Made by a program: the position numbers and the translations under genes. From the NCBI GenBank assembly GCA_964401835.1, contig CAYNZP010000003.1, forward strand, positions 149,981 to 213,980: DNA of 64,000 bases, written 5' to 3'. Positions within the stretch are counted from its first letter, which is position 1. Each line of letters starts with the position of its first letter. Shown in pieces: positions 53,301 through 61,971 of the stretch. This stretch comes from CAYNZP01 sp964401835 (lineage in GTDB: Bacteria; Planctomycetota; Phycisphaerae; SM23-33). Below the pieces are notes generated by a model, which saw only the letters and a program-made list of their open reading frames with translations, was not told the origin of the DNA and did no database searches.

Positions 53301-53477
53301 TTAAGTGGCCTGTTCTACCCGCATACCACCATACTCTTTACGCCAGCGGTAGTAAGTATGCTCAGATACTCCGAGCTTGCGGACAGCCTGCTGGGCTGTC
53401 ATCCCTTGGTTTATCATAACTTCTGCTTCGCGAAGCATTCGGATTACTTGTTCCGGTGTGAATCTTTTCCTTGCCAT
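53301..53477 (-). pseudogene. IS3-family transposase OrfA remnant
   Basis: A 58-codon ORF, MARKRFTPEQVIRMLREAEV at the start, continuing with a helix-turn-helix (AVRKLGVSEHTYYRWRKEYG) typical of IS3-family OrfA. The usual Leu-zipper half and OrfB are gone: the frame stops just after GGMRVEQAT. No terminal repeats or target duplication are visible. A second, more decayed OrfA relative lies at about 58790-58890 in the same orientation. The remaining bases to 53718 show no gene. Confidence 0.8.
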
Positions 53478-53718
53478 AAAACCTTACTCCTTCCTGAAAA
53501 ATTGGTTCCGGATTCTAATCTAAAAACCGGTAGCGTTTCAGGGGGCAAGGTCACAATCCCTTGAGGAAAAAGCTTCTTCTATTGGCAGTGTCGTCCAATC
53601 GATAGACAGACACAAGCTTGGAAAGTGAAATAGAATGACACCAGAATAAGGTTTGAGCCTTGTTCCGTCTATTTACGAATAGGATGACTATTCAATTCCT
53701 CAAGCTCACTGTGTAAGA

Positions 53719-54816
53719 TCAATATTGGCCGAATTCGTGATAAGCATCGACAAGAGCTAATATGTTTTCTGTGGGAACATCCGGCAGGAGATTGTGGGCT
53801 GTGCCGAAAATATATCCTCCGCCTTCGCCCAATGTTTCAGCCACCTTTTTTACATGTTGGCGAACATCATCCGTGCTGCCATGAGGCAAAACATCCTGAA
53901 TATCAATTCCGCCTTGGAAACATAAGTCCCGGCTAAATTCGCTCTTGACCTTGGCAAAATCGTCATTCATCGGGCCGGGCTGAAGCGACTGTAAAACATC
54001 AAGTCCCGCGTCAACAAAGTCGCCAACCAGGTCAGTAACTCTTCCGCAGGTATGGAACATCGTCTTAATATCAAAGCTATGGGCCAGCTCATTAAATTCG
54101 GCGAAACGTTTCTTGAAAAACTTACGGTACATATCGACAGACACCCATGTAGAGTTCTGAGTACCCATGTCGTCGCCCATGAAGAATATGTCTATTTTGC
54201 CGTCAGCTGCTTCAAAAACTCGACGATTATAATCGTTGTAGTATGCAGTAATATGTTGCAGGATGCACTCAGCCATCTCGGGCTCTATGGCCAGGTCCAT
54301 CACAAATTGCTCCGTGCCGCGAAGATACATACCAGCCTTGAGCTGTGCAGTCCTATCCAGCCTGTCGCCGCCGAAAACCACCGCATAGCCTGCGTCATGA
54401 ATAGCTTTACACTTTTCTTTTACACCTGAATAATCCCATTGTGCAGGATCGGGCCAGGCGTGGTTTTCAATATCTGCGACGCTCTGAGCACCGGCTAGCG
54501 GTGAGCCGACCATATGCTTGTATGTCCACGTATAAGGCGAACCGTCTTTGCGCTGGCCGGTTACGGAATGCCACTGACGTTTGACTCCCCAATGGTCGGC
54601 AAAGACTCCGTCTGCATCCGGTTCGACAGTTTCCAACCCAGGGCCACGGAAAAAACGCAGATCAGCGTCAAATTCCTTAAGTACACCTTCGGCATCCGCA
54701 ACATTCAGCTCTTTTACCAAACGATCAAAAACTACGTCAACGGCCCAGAAATCTATAGGTATACGGTCAGCCTGCTTGCAATCAACCGCAGTTAATACAC
54801 GTTGCCTTGAATTCAT
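53719..54816 (-). CDS. uroporphyrinogen decarboxylase (URO-D) family protein
   Basis: A 365-residue TIM-barrel protein of the URO-D superfamily. N-terminal MNSRQRVLTAVDCKQADRIPIDFW is the common opening; FFMGDDMGTQNSTWVSVDMYRKFF and MFHTCGRVTDLV, with LQPGPMNDDFAKVKSEF and FGTAHNLLPDVPTENILALV, complete the pattern. It is not HemE. Members of this type are abundant in planctomycetes and verrucomicrobia next to glycoside catabolism genes, and some relatives are corrinoid-dependent methyltransferases. Here no corrinoid protein is adjacent. The ATG overlaps the stop of the degraded gene tail upstream (ATGA), and GGGAAAG precedes it. Confidence 0.85.
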   Translation of the reverse strand: MNSRQRVLTAVDCKQADRIPIDFWAVDVVFDRLVKELNVADAEGVLKEFDADLRFFRGPGLETVEPDADGVFADHWGVKRQWHSVTGQRKDGSPYTWTYKHMVGSPLAGAQSVADIENHAWPDPAQWDYSGVKEKCKAIHDAGYAVVFGGDRLDRTAQLKAGMYLRGTEQFVMDLAIEPEMAECILQHITAYYNDYNRRVFEAADGKIDIFFMGDDMGTQNSTWVSVDMYRKFFKKRFAEFNELAHSFDIKTMFHTCGRVTDLVGDFVDAGLDVLQSLQPGPMNDDFAKVKSEFSRDLCFQGGIDIQDVLPHGSTDDVRQHVKKVAETLGEGGGYIFGTAHNLLPDVPTENILALVDAYHEFGQY

Positions 54817-55090
54817 TTATTCACTTTCCCTTCTAACATAATTGGATTTGTCCATGCCTTACAGCCTAATGGATCTACAACCACCGCGTACACATAAGGC
54901 CAGTCAGATATATTAATGCAAAATGTGTCTATTGCCTCACCATCATTTGCACGTCTGCGATCCCCCCCCTGCCACCTGACCCGCCGATAAAATAAATCCT
55001 TGCCGCTGCTGAACATCTCAGACTGACCTTTCCGTCTTTAACAGCAAACTCGTGAATCTCTCGAACAAAAGCATAGTGTATGAGTGCAGC
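54813..55090 (-). pseudogene. frameshifted C-terminal fragment of an unidentified protein
   Basis: Minus-strand reading gives VREIHEFAVKDGKVSLRCSA followed by AARIYFIGGSGGRGG. After a run of eight C's (54962-54969) the protein-like signal moves to another frame: DRRRANDGEAIDTFCINISD, then WPYVYAVVVDPLGCKAWTNP. The two halves together look like the C-terminal beta domain of an exported or PHP/CehA-type protein (the AWTNPI ending is common there). No start or N-terminal part remains. It sits between the glycosidase and URO-D genes; the URO-D start overlaps its stop. The frameshift could be real or a homopolymer sequencing error. Confidence 0.5.
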
Positions 55091-55095
55091 CAGCA

Positions 55096-57090
55096 TCACT
55101 CAAATACGACCATTGAATGCCCCTTGCAGGTAGTTATTTTGACAGTTGCATAACCTTCGCTGTATTCAAAGTCCAAGGGTATTCCGTCAGGCTGCAGGGA
55201 AGCTTTTTTAGGTTTACGCGGTAATTTAACAGAGATAGGCATGTCGACCAAAGGAATTGGATCTTCAATTATGTCAAGGTCATCGGTCCGTCTCTGTGCA
55301 ATATAACTCAACAGATGAACAATCGTCTTGCGTCCCTTGCGAACTACAGTGGTCTCCAGATGCGAAGGCCCAGAGTCCTTAATCAAAGGCTGCGGTAAAA
55401 GAAGATCGATGCAATTGCCAAGAATCTGACGGTAAACGATAGCCGCATGATTTCCGTATGCCTGCAACAGTGGAACTGCAAAGGTAATCACCTTGCCATT
55501 TTTAACAACTGCGGAATATTTGGATTTCCGGGCAGCTGGCGTATAGCCATGCGAACAGAACTTATCCCAGCTTCTTTCGAAATAAGGCTCGATAATATCC
55601 GCGAGTGACTCCGCACCTTTTTGGGGCCTCATCCGGATTGTACCTGGCTCATACATCACATAATTGAAGACCGGGATACCGGAACTGATTTTTTTTCTCG
55701 GAGCAATAAACGGATTGGAAAACTCCATCATTCCATCCACTCGTATGCCTGACTCGCGGAGAACCGGTTTCGAGTCTTCATCCAGGCTTGCCTGCCCCGA
55801 AAGAATCAATGCTCCACCGTCATTGACATATTTCTTCAGTCTCTTTTTCAGCTTATCATCTATCCGCGTTGATTCCGGAACGATTGCAAGTTCGTAGCTT
55901 GCCAAACTGGCTTCCGGTGGAACAATATCGAATTGATGACGAAGCTGTTGTAATGCTAGCAGCGTACCTATGCCGGCTGGACCTGGGCTGTCGCCTAGTT
56001 CAGGATCGGCAACAACGGCAATCTGACTTTGAAGTTTTCCGCCTTCAACATAAGGCTCACATTCTTTTATGTATGAGTAAACAGAGCCAATAAGTTTGTA
56101 AACCTCTTTGTCTATTTTCCCACGAGGATGCAATTGGTCGCCGACGCAGCTTGTCATGCCTTGGGAAAGTATACTGCAACACTCATACATCAGTGCAGCA
56201 TGAGGCTTAAGGCCTCCAAAATCCCCCCACGTTTTATGAAATCGGGCAGTGTGCGAAAGAGTCGGCAAACCCATAGGCCTCACAAAGCGTGAAACATAAG
56301 GAAAATAAAAATATCCCCAACCACCTGTCGGAAGTGATTCTATTTCGACATGTCTCAAAAACTTTTTTTCCACATTCAGCTTGGTTTTGGGCCTGCTATT
56401 AAACCAAATACCAACAGGCGGATGGTTTTTGTGGGCATCTTCAACCATTTTTTGGAATCTAGCCATATACTTGTGCGTAATATGGGTTGTGTATTTGTTT
56501 CGATCCGCTTTATCGGCCGGATTAAGTGAAAGTTTTCTCATGCCCTCTATGGCCCACTTACTACAACTTGGCTGATCCCAGCATATATCAAAAAAAACAC
56601 CATCAAGGGGCGCATATTTGCGGAGCACTTCGGCCAACTGGTCAGCCAAATAATCCTGATAGGGACTTGACATATCCATGCCATACCAGTTGATTCCCTT
56701 CGAATCAAAAATATCATCAGAATTAGTGCGAACAAGTTTTCCTGAATCCTCGACGGCTATCCATTCCGGGTGTTCCTGTGCACAAAACTCGTTACATTGA
56801 ACACTCAGATAAACAGGAGCTCGTATGCCGACTTTATGCAGAGCTTCTATTTGCTCACCCAAGAGATCAAAACCTTTAGCAAGGCCGGGGTGGCGTTCAG
56901 GGCGTGTCGTATCCCAGTAGGCCATTCCATGATGGCAAGTCGCAAAGATTGTCACACTGTCAACATGAGCATCTTTGAAAGTCTGGGCGAATTCAGCCGG
57001 ATTAAAATCTCTGGCAATATCTGGAATTTCCGGGCTTGTATGGAAATCTAGATGAATGGTACGTTTTGGAAAAAAGAAACCTTTGCCCAT
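55096..57090 (-). CDS. putative glycoside hydrolase, GHL6/GH151-like (candidate alpha-L-fucosidase)
   Basis: A 664-residue protein without signal peptide. Residues 1-370 form a TIM-barrel-like domain of the GHL6 type: IHLDFHTSPEIPDIARDFNP, TIFATCHHGMAYWDTTRPER, LDGVFFDICWDQPSCSKWAI, and HVEIESLPTGGWGYFYFPYV. Residues about 380-560 resemble the beta-galactosidase middle (A4/GH42-M) domain: LAIVPESTRIDDKLKKRLKK, then YVNDGGALILSGQASLDED. A C-terminal beta domain ends the protein. GH151 alpha-L-fucosidases share this layout, and fucose genes (fucI, fucU remnant) lie 3-5 kb away, so intracellular fucosidase is the best guess. Catalytic residues are not assigned. Confidence 0.72.
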   Translation of the reverse strand: MGKGFFFPKRTIHLDFHTSPEIPDIARDFNPAEFAQTFKDAHVDSVTIFATCHHGMAYWDTTRPERHPGLAKGFDLLGEQIEALHKVGIRAPVYLSVQCNEFCAQEHPEWIAVEDSGKLVRTNSDDIFDSKGINWYGMDMSSPYQDYLADQLAEVLRKYAPLDGVFFDICWDQPSCSKWAIEGMRKLSLNPADKADRNKYTTHITHKYMARFQKMVEDAHKNHPPVGIWFNSRPKTKLNVEKKFLRHVEIESLPTGGWGYFYFPYVSRFVRPMGLPTLSHTARFHKTWGDFGGLKPHAALMYECCSILSQGMTSCVGDQLHPRGKIDKEVYKLIGSVYSYIKECEPYVEGGKLQSQIAVVADPELGDSPGPAGIGTLLALQQLRHQFDIVPPEASLASYELAIVPESTRIDDKLKKRLKKYVNDGGALILSGQASLDEDSKPVLRESGIRVDGMMEFSNPFIAPRKKISSGIPVFNYVMYEPGTIRMRPQKGAESLADIIEPYFERSWDKFCSHGYTPAARKSKYSAVVKNGKVITFAVPLLQAYGNHAAIVYRQILGNCIDLLLPQPLIKDSGPSHLETTVVRKGRKTIVHLLSYIAQRRTDDLDIIEDPIPLVDMPISVKLPRKPKKASLQPDGIPLDFEYSEGYATVKITTCKGHSMVVFE

Positions 57091-57150
57091 AGAACTACTC
57101 CATTTTAATAAGAACCATTGTAACTATTTTCTGATTTCCCGCCCATTTAT

Positions 57151-57420
57151 TCAAGGACTCAGGGCATCTTTAAGAGGAACTTCTTCTGTTACTACTCTTT
57201 CAATAGGAAATTCATTTTTAGCTAGATAGTCCGCAACAGCCTGAAAGTCTAAAGGGGTAGCATTGCGTGAACTTCTCAGCCATGAAAGCCTTGCCGAACT
57301 GATAGCGAGGTTACCGAGACAGCTAGTTCCGAAAATAATCGGTGGTAATTCCATGCAAGTATTACCAAATCCAGCTTTTTTGCTCAATTTGTCCAAATCC
57401 AATTGCTCCTGTATCAGCAT
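57151..57420 (-). pseudogene. chimeric scar: aldo-keto reductase N terminus joined to zinc alcohol dehydrogenase C terminus
   Basis: An open frame of 89 codons whose middle reads ELPPIIFGTSCLGNL, the N-terminal signature of aldo-keto reductases related to L-fucose (D-threo-aldose) dehydrogenase. It passes directly into SSRNATPLDFQAVADYLAKN and ERVVTEEVPLKDALSP, the C-terminal pattern of medium-chain zinc alcohol dehydrogenases. The catalytic parts of both are missing. A deletion joining two neighbouring sugar-oxidation genes is the simplest explanation. It lies between the glycosidase and the first XylR-type regulator. Confidence 0.65.
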
Positions 57421-57519
57421 CTCCCAAATTATCCATTGTCACACCCCTAAACAATTTGCAAAATGCGCATTTATATTTACGTTTAGCGCAAATCCAGGAT
57501 AATAAAGGCAGGAAAAACA

Positions 57520-58659
57520 ATGGTTGCCAAAAAGAAAATAAAACGAATAGCTTTGTGTATGAACCTAAATGACTTTTACGATCATGGCATTGCTCGGGGA
57601 GTCGTCAGATATTCGAGAGAAAAACCCTCTTGGGCACTTTATGGATACGGGTGGATGTTTCAGCCTGTCAATGTCATCGCCAAATGGCGAGGTGATGGAA
57701 TTATTTCAAGGGTGAAAAGTACCGAAGACGAGGCTCGCTTGCTTGCCAAAGGCTTGCCCATAGTTGATGTCGCAGGCGCATATACCGACAACAGCTTTCA
57801 ACAGGTTAACAATAACGATTTTTTGACCGGCAAAATGGCTGGAGAGCATTTTCTCTCACGGGGTTTCAGTAATTTTGCCTTTGCCGGGGTTGGGGGCACA
57901 AACTGGTCGGATAAAAGGAAGAAAGGTTTTATTTCTATCTTAAAGCCGGACAAACTGTCATGTTTTGAAAAGTCCCTTGTTTGGTGGGAAAGGCCAGGAC
58001 TTTTCGGTAGGCTCAAAAACTTCCTTCAGAAGCTAACAAAGCCATGTGCGATTTTCGCATGTAATGATACTGCTGGTGTTAAAATAACCACTGCCTGTAA
58101 GGCTTACCATATTCAAGTTCCCCAAGAAATATCCGTTATTGGGGTGGATAATGAAGGTGTCCTTTGCGAACTATCCAACCCACCGCTTTCGAGCATTCCA
58201 TGCGATTGTGAAAGGATAGGTTATGAAGCTGCCAAAGCACTAGACAAACTGATTAAAGGTGGAAAAGTTCAAAAAGAGATTCTTATACCCCCGCGACCGG
58301 CATTAATCCGCCGTTCATCAGAGATATTCAACAACCCGGACCCCCTTGTAGCCGAAGCCCTTAATTTTATTCATGCAAATACCGGCAAAAGCATAAACGT
58401 AAATGATGTCATTAATAGTTTTGATATTTCACGCCGCAATCTTGAACAACGTTTTAAAGAGCACACCGGAAGGACCCTGCACGAATCGATAATCCTGGTT
58501 CGTCTCGAAAAGGCCGAATCTCTTTTGCGTCAAACAACCATCCCGATCCGAATAGTCGCCTCCGGAAGCGGCTTCAGCACACTGCAACAATTTTATAGAA
58601 CATTCAGCCAACACCACAACCAAACACCAAATGAATTCCGAAGGAGAAAATGTCAATAA
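57520..58659 (+). CDS. XylR-type regulator (LacI-like sensor plus AraC HTH)
   Basis: A 379-residue transcription factor. Residues 1-260 form a periplasmic-binding-protein-like sugar sensor (IALCMNLNDFYDHGIARGVV, FACNDTAGVKITTACKAY, VIGVDNEGVLCELSNPPLSS). Residues 275-378 form an AraC-type double HTH (INVNDVINSFDISRRNLEQR, and IRIVASGSGFSTLQQFYRTF). This reversed architecture (sensor first, HTH last) is the XylR type, widespread in planctomycetes and verrucomicrobia. GGAAA precedes the ATG. A fucose- or fucoside-derived ligand is inferred from the neighbourhood. A second relative lies in the opposite orientation 235 bases downstream. Confidence 0.92.
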   Translation: MVAKKKIKRIALCMNLNDFYDHGIARGVVRYSREKPSWALYGYGWMFQPVNVIAKWRGDGIISRVKSTEDEARLLAKGLPIVDVAGAYTDNSFQQVNNNDFLTGKMAGEHFLSRGFSNFAFAGVGGTNWSDKRKKGFISILKPDKLSCFEKSLVWWERPGLFGRLKNFLQKLTKPCAIFACNDTAGVKITTACKAYHIQVPQEISVIGVDNEGVLCELSNPPLSSIPCDCERIGYEAAKALDKLIKGGKVQKEILIPPRPALIRRSSEIFNNPDPLVAEALNFIHANTGKSINVNDVINSFDISRRNLEQRFKEHTGRTLHESIILVRLEKAESLLRQTTIPIRIVASGSGFSTLQQFYRTFSQHHNQTPNEFRRRKCQ

Positions 58660-58702
58660 ATCTAGCTTGGTTCCTGAAAATAGCTAAAAAAAACGAAAGG
58701 TC

Positions 58703-58890
58703 GCAAGTAAGTTGCCAAAAACTTTGGCAGGTCAGTTGACGGACTTAAGTTCTCCATGAAAATCAAATAATACCAGCCGGGAATCTGTAACCATATAACA
58801 GCCAGCGGTAATAAGTCCTTGGGATGACCTCGATCTTGCAGCAGATTTCAAAAACCGTCAGCCCGAAGTGAATCAAAAGTTCGCCTAATT
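58703..58890 (-). pseudogene. scar: second larA 3' tail joined to an IS3 orfA remnant
   Basis: On the minus strand, 58732-58790 encodes TDSRLVLFDFHGELKSVN and a stop, closely matching the end of the LarA-family gene at 62213 (THLELFDSHGQLRPIN). The match continues past the stop, including a conserved hairpin (TGCCAAA/TTTGGCA) and about 30 further bases; roughly three quarters of 92 bases agree by eye. Just upstream (58790-58890) a different frame reads FGLTVFEICCKIEVIPRTYY then RWLLYGY, an IS3 OrfA HTH remnant related to 53301-53477. The rest of the gap 58660-58894 shows nothing. Confidence 0.65.
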
Positions 58891-58894
58891 TAAC

Positions 58895-60115
58895 TTATAA
58901 AACAAAATGGCTTATCCTTTTGTTTGGTATAAGCCTCCTGGATCTGTATTGGGTTGGTGTCATGTCTATTTTTTTTACAAATACTGAGTTCATGTGGTTT
59001 GGACTGCCAAAGCCGCTTGCGGCAGCTATCCTGGTAACTTGCCAATCGGTTTCGAGCAACAACCGTTTCGCGTTTACTATCCTGGTTCTCTGTATTTCAT
59101 CGTAAATAGACCGGCCAATAGCTTTTTTGAATCTCATCTCGAGAGTTCTTCTGCATAAAGGCACGACTTGAAGAAGATCAGAAACCTGAAATGGCTGATG
59201 GAAATTTTCATAAATAAACTTAAGAGCATTAGCAACTTCACGATCTTCTATTGCCAGCATATTTGTAGATTGTCTTTCCACCAGACCAAGGGGATCTATG
59301 ATTAATTTTCGAGGCTTGTGAATTTTGCCACGGATCATTTTGTCGAGTAGTTTCGCAGCCTCAAAACCGGCCCATTGTCCATTCATATCGACGCTTGTAA
59401 GCGGGGGATTGCATAACTCACATATCAGGTCGTCATTATCTACGCCGACAAGAGCTATTTCATTGGGAACATCTAATCCCGACAATCGGCAGGCCTGTAA
59501 AATCTCATGAGCGCGTATGTCATTGCAGGCAATTATCCCGATCGGTTTTGGAAGTTTTTTAAGCCACTTTTCCAGGATATTCTGTTCCTTTTCCCATAGG
59601 CGATTTTGTTTTTGTTTAGGCTGTTGGTAGATATGGAAACTGGAACCTTTCAGGCTTTTGGTAAATGCGTCCTCTCTGAGTTGCGACCATGTTATATCCG
59701 AGTATCCACAGAAGCCAAATTCGCGAATTCCCTTGCCTCTGAGATGTTCCACCGCCAGCTCGATAATCTTTAGCGCGCTGGGATTTACTTGTGAAACGAT
59801 GGATTTTTTCAGTATGGAATCGATTAGTTCCTGCGGTGGCTCGAGAGCGATGGTGGGAATGCCAGATTGGGCTATTTCTTTGGCAAGAGATATGGTCTCG
59901 ACACGCGCTATGATACCGTCGGGCCGCCACTTCTTCAAACTGGGCAGGCGTTGCATAAGATCCCCCGGTGTAATGTGAAACGACCATGGGCCATGAGCCT
60001 TGCTATAGTTGACGATGCCTCGCAGAAGTTGGCGGCCGTAACCTCGTGCAGTTTCGACAAGAAGAGCAACTTTTATCTTTGTATCCATGTTTGTTCCAGT
60101 CTGGTTCATTATCAT
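58895..60115 (-). CDS. XylR-type regulator (second copy)
   Basis: A 406-residue protein with the same architecture as the gene at 57520: sensor domain (VALLVETARGYGRQLLRGIV, GIIACNDIRAHEILQACRLS, VGVDNDDLICELCNPPLTSV) then AraC HTH (FQVSDLLQVVPLCRRTLEMR, VTRIAAASGFGSPNHMNSVF). The shared DN-D-LCEL-NPPL segment shows both belong to one subfamily, yet the rest diverges strongly, so this is not a recent duplicate. An in-frame ATG at 60088 with GGAA upstream may be the true start. It is divergent from fucI with 157 bases between, the likely operator region. Confidence 0.9.
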   Translation of the reverse strand: MIMNQTGTNMDTKIKVALLVETARGYGRQLLRGIVNYSKAHGPWSFHITPGDLMQRLPSLKKWRPDGIIARVETISLAKEIAQSGIPTIALEPPQELIDSILKKSIVSQVNPSALKIIELAVEHLRGKGIREFGFCGYSDITWSQLREDAFTKSLKGSSFHIYQQPKQKQNRLWEKEQNILEKWLKKLPKPIGIIACNDIRAHEILQACRLSGLDVPNEIALVGVDNDDLICELCNPPLTSVDMNGQWAGFEAAKLLDKMIRGKIHKPRKLIIDPLGLVERQSTNMLAIEDREVANALKFIYENFHQPFQVSDLLQVVPLCRRTLEMRFKKAIGRSIYDEIQRTRIVNAKRLLLETDWQVTRIAAASGFGSPNHMNSVFVKKIDMTPTQYRSRRLIPNKRISHFVL

Positions 60116-60272
60116 AACCCATTTGTTTTATTGTATTGCGCAAAATCGTGTTCTAAATACGCATAATCGCATTGAAGGAATATTCTGCTATCAGGAAAAT
60201 AAAAGTTGCAACATTTCGGTTTGAGCGATATTTAGAAAATTAATTACCACGATAGTACTTGGAGAAAAGAAA

Positions 60273-61955
60273 ATGGCCAATGTTAAACGACTTGCTGCAA
60301 GTAAGACTCTTAAAGCGAAGACTGTTACCTTTGGTGTATGCACTTTGTGCGATCCGCGTATTGATGCAGCTTCCCGCGAGCGGTCCGGCAATATTGTTGA
60401 GATGGTGGCCAATACCGTCGGAAAGCTTGTAAGGATGCCGGACGGCTCATGCGTAAACGTTGTCTGGTCTCCGGTTCTTATAGATGGCGAGAAGCAGGCA
60501 GACATTGTCGCCCGCCAGTTCGAACAAGCCGGCGTCGATGCAATCGTAACTTGCCCGGACACATGGGCCTTCCCACAGCTTACGCTTATGAGCCTGTTGG
60601 CCCATTTCCCGTCGGATATGCCCGTTAACATCACTTGTGGTAACAGCGGGCCCAAACCAGGTGTGGTATATGCCCATGCCGTCAACGGAGCACTTGCACA
60701 AAGCGGCCGACTTTCGGCGCTTAATGTCGGCACCTGGCCTGACACTGGCCAGAAGCCCAAGATGACGCCAGAAACAGCCGAGGCTCTTACGGACTGGTGT
60801 TATGCAGCACTTACTTATGCTGGCTTGAAGGGTCGTCGCGTTGTTGTATTAGGCCATGATTCCATGGGCATGGAAACCGCACTTGCTCATATCATTCCCA
60901 CCCGCCACACGTTCGGCCTGGAAATCACTCGCTTGGACATGAAGCTCCTGTCCGACATGCTGGCTAAAAAGGCTTACGATGAAAAGGAACTTTGCGGCCT
61001 TCGCAAATGGGTAGATAAATATGTAGGCAAACGACTTGAGTTGCGCGACGATGCCGATAGCGTAAGGTTCAATCAGTCGCTGGCGATGTACTTGATTGTT
61101 CGCGATATAATGTCCGATTTGAATGCGGTCGGCGGCGGCTTTATGAGCCAACTGGAGTGGGGCAGCGACCCGCGAGGCCTGCCGCTTCCAGTAGCGGACT
61201 GCATGGAAAGCCTCTTTAACTCCACATTTGACCACAATGGTGCCAAGGCTGCACTGTCATACGCAACAGAAGCCGACGTTCAGGGGCTTTTAACGATGCT
61301 GTTCATGACCTGGATGTCAGGCGGCCAACCACCACTGTTTATGGACTTCCGCAAGGTGTGGGAGCCGTGGGAAATTCAGGCACTAGCTGGAAAGCTTGGA
61401 GTCAAGTTTACCAAAAGCGATATCTGGGCCCAGCGTGGTTTTGTCGATGGCGACAATTCGGGTTCGGCCAGCTTCAATTGGGCCGCCAAGCCTGGTGCCG
61501 CAATGTCAACCTGCATGAAGGGCGTTTCGATGCCGCTTGCCGATCCGGGTTACTTCCCTGGCGGTGGAAACAGCGTCACCTTCATGAGTCCTGGCGGCAT
61601 TGAGGGCATCGCAGCCCGCATGGCCTATAGCAGCGTCAAGAATAGGTTCAGCATCATTTGGGACGAGGCTGTAACAACGGAAATGCCCGAGAAACTCGCC
61701 CAGGCAGTGGCCAATACATCCACACCGACCTGGCCGCACACTTTCGTCGTGCCGAAATATGCAACCATGGCTGAGTATAAGCAGTATGCCCCAGCCAACC
61801 ACTTCCACATGACGTGGAACCTAAAGCCAGCCCGTCTGCAACACTGGATGGATATGACCGACGTGCTGAGCCTGACACCGTGGTCCGAACGTCCTGCCTT
61901 CATTCCAGGCACTGACAGACCACAACCGCTGCTGCAGCTGATTAACGGCGAATAA
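60273..61955 (+). CDS. fucI: L-fucose isomerase
   Basis: Isomerises L-fucose to L-fuculose (some members act on D-arabinose). The 560-residue protein aligns by eye with E. coli FucI (591): SYATEADVQGLLTMLF puts Glu333 at the catalytic Glu, PPLFMDFRKVW puts Asp358 at the metal-binding Asp, and APANHFHMTWNL supplies the metal-site His (510 or 512). The N-terminal half contains VVVLGHDSMGMETALAH and the helical KKAYDEKELCGLRKWVDKYV typical of the family. GGAGA precedes the ATG. A truncated fucU follows after 16 bases, confirming fucose context. Divergent XylR-type gene likely controls it. Confidence 0.88.
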   Translation: MANVKRLAASKTLKAKTVTFGVCTLCDPRIDAASRERSGNIVEMVANTVGKLVRMPDGSCVNVVWSPVLIDGEKQADIVARQFEQAGVDAIVTCPDTWAFPQLTLMSLLAHFPSDMPVNITCGNSGPKPGVVYAHAVNGALAQSGRLSALNVGTWPDTGQKPKMTPETAEALTDWCYAALTYAGLKGRRVVVLGHDSMGMETALAHIIPTRHTFGLEITRLDMKLLSDMLAKKAYDEKELCGLRKWVDKYVGKRLELRDDADSVRFNQSLAMYLIVRDIMSDLNAVGGGFMSQLEWGSDPRGLPLPVADCMESLFNSTFDHNGAKAALSYATEADVQGLLTMLFMTWMSGGQPPLFMDFRKVWEPWEIQALAGKLGVKFTKSDIWAQRGFVDGDNSGSASFNWAAKPGAAMSTCMKGVSMPLADPGYFPGGGNSVTFMSPGGIEGIAARMAYSSVKNRFSIIWDEAVTTEMPEKLAQAVANTSTPTWPHTFVVPKYATMAEYKQYAPANHFHMTWNLKPARLQHWMDMTDVLSLTPWSERPAFIPGTDRPQPLLQLINGE

Positions 61956-61971
61956 AGGCCTAAGGAGGGTT

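Noticed and set aside
53256..53564. 102-residue plus-strand ORF
   Set aside because: Antisense of the IS3 OrfA remnant, which has a clear helix-turn-helix on the other strand.
53719..54816. hemE (true uroporphyrinogen decarboxylase) as part of heme synthesis
   Set aside because: The sequence follows the catabolic-locus URO-D-like branch and lacks the HemE opening; the siroheme heme route also makes HemE unnecessary.
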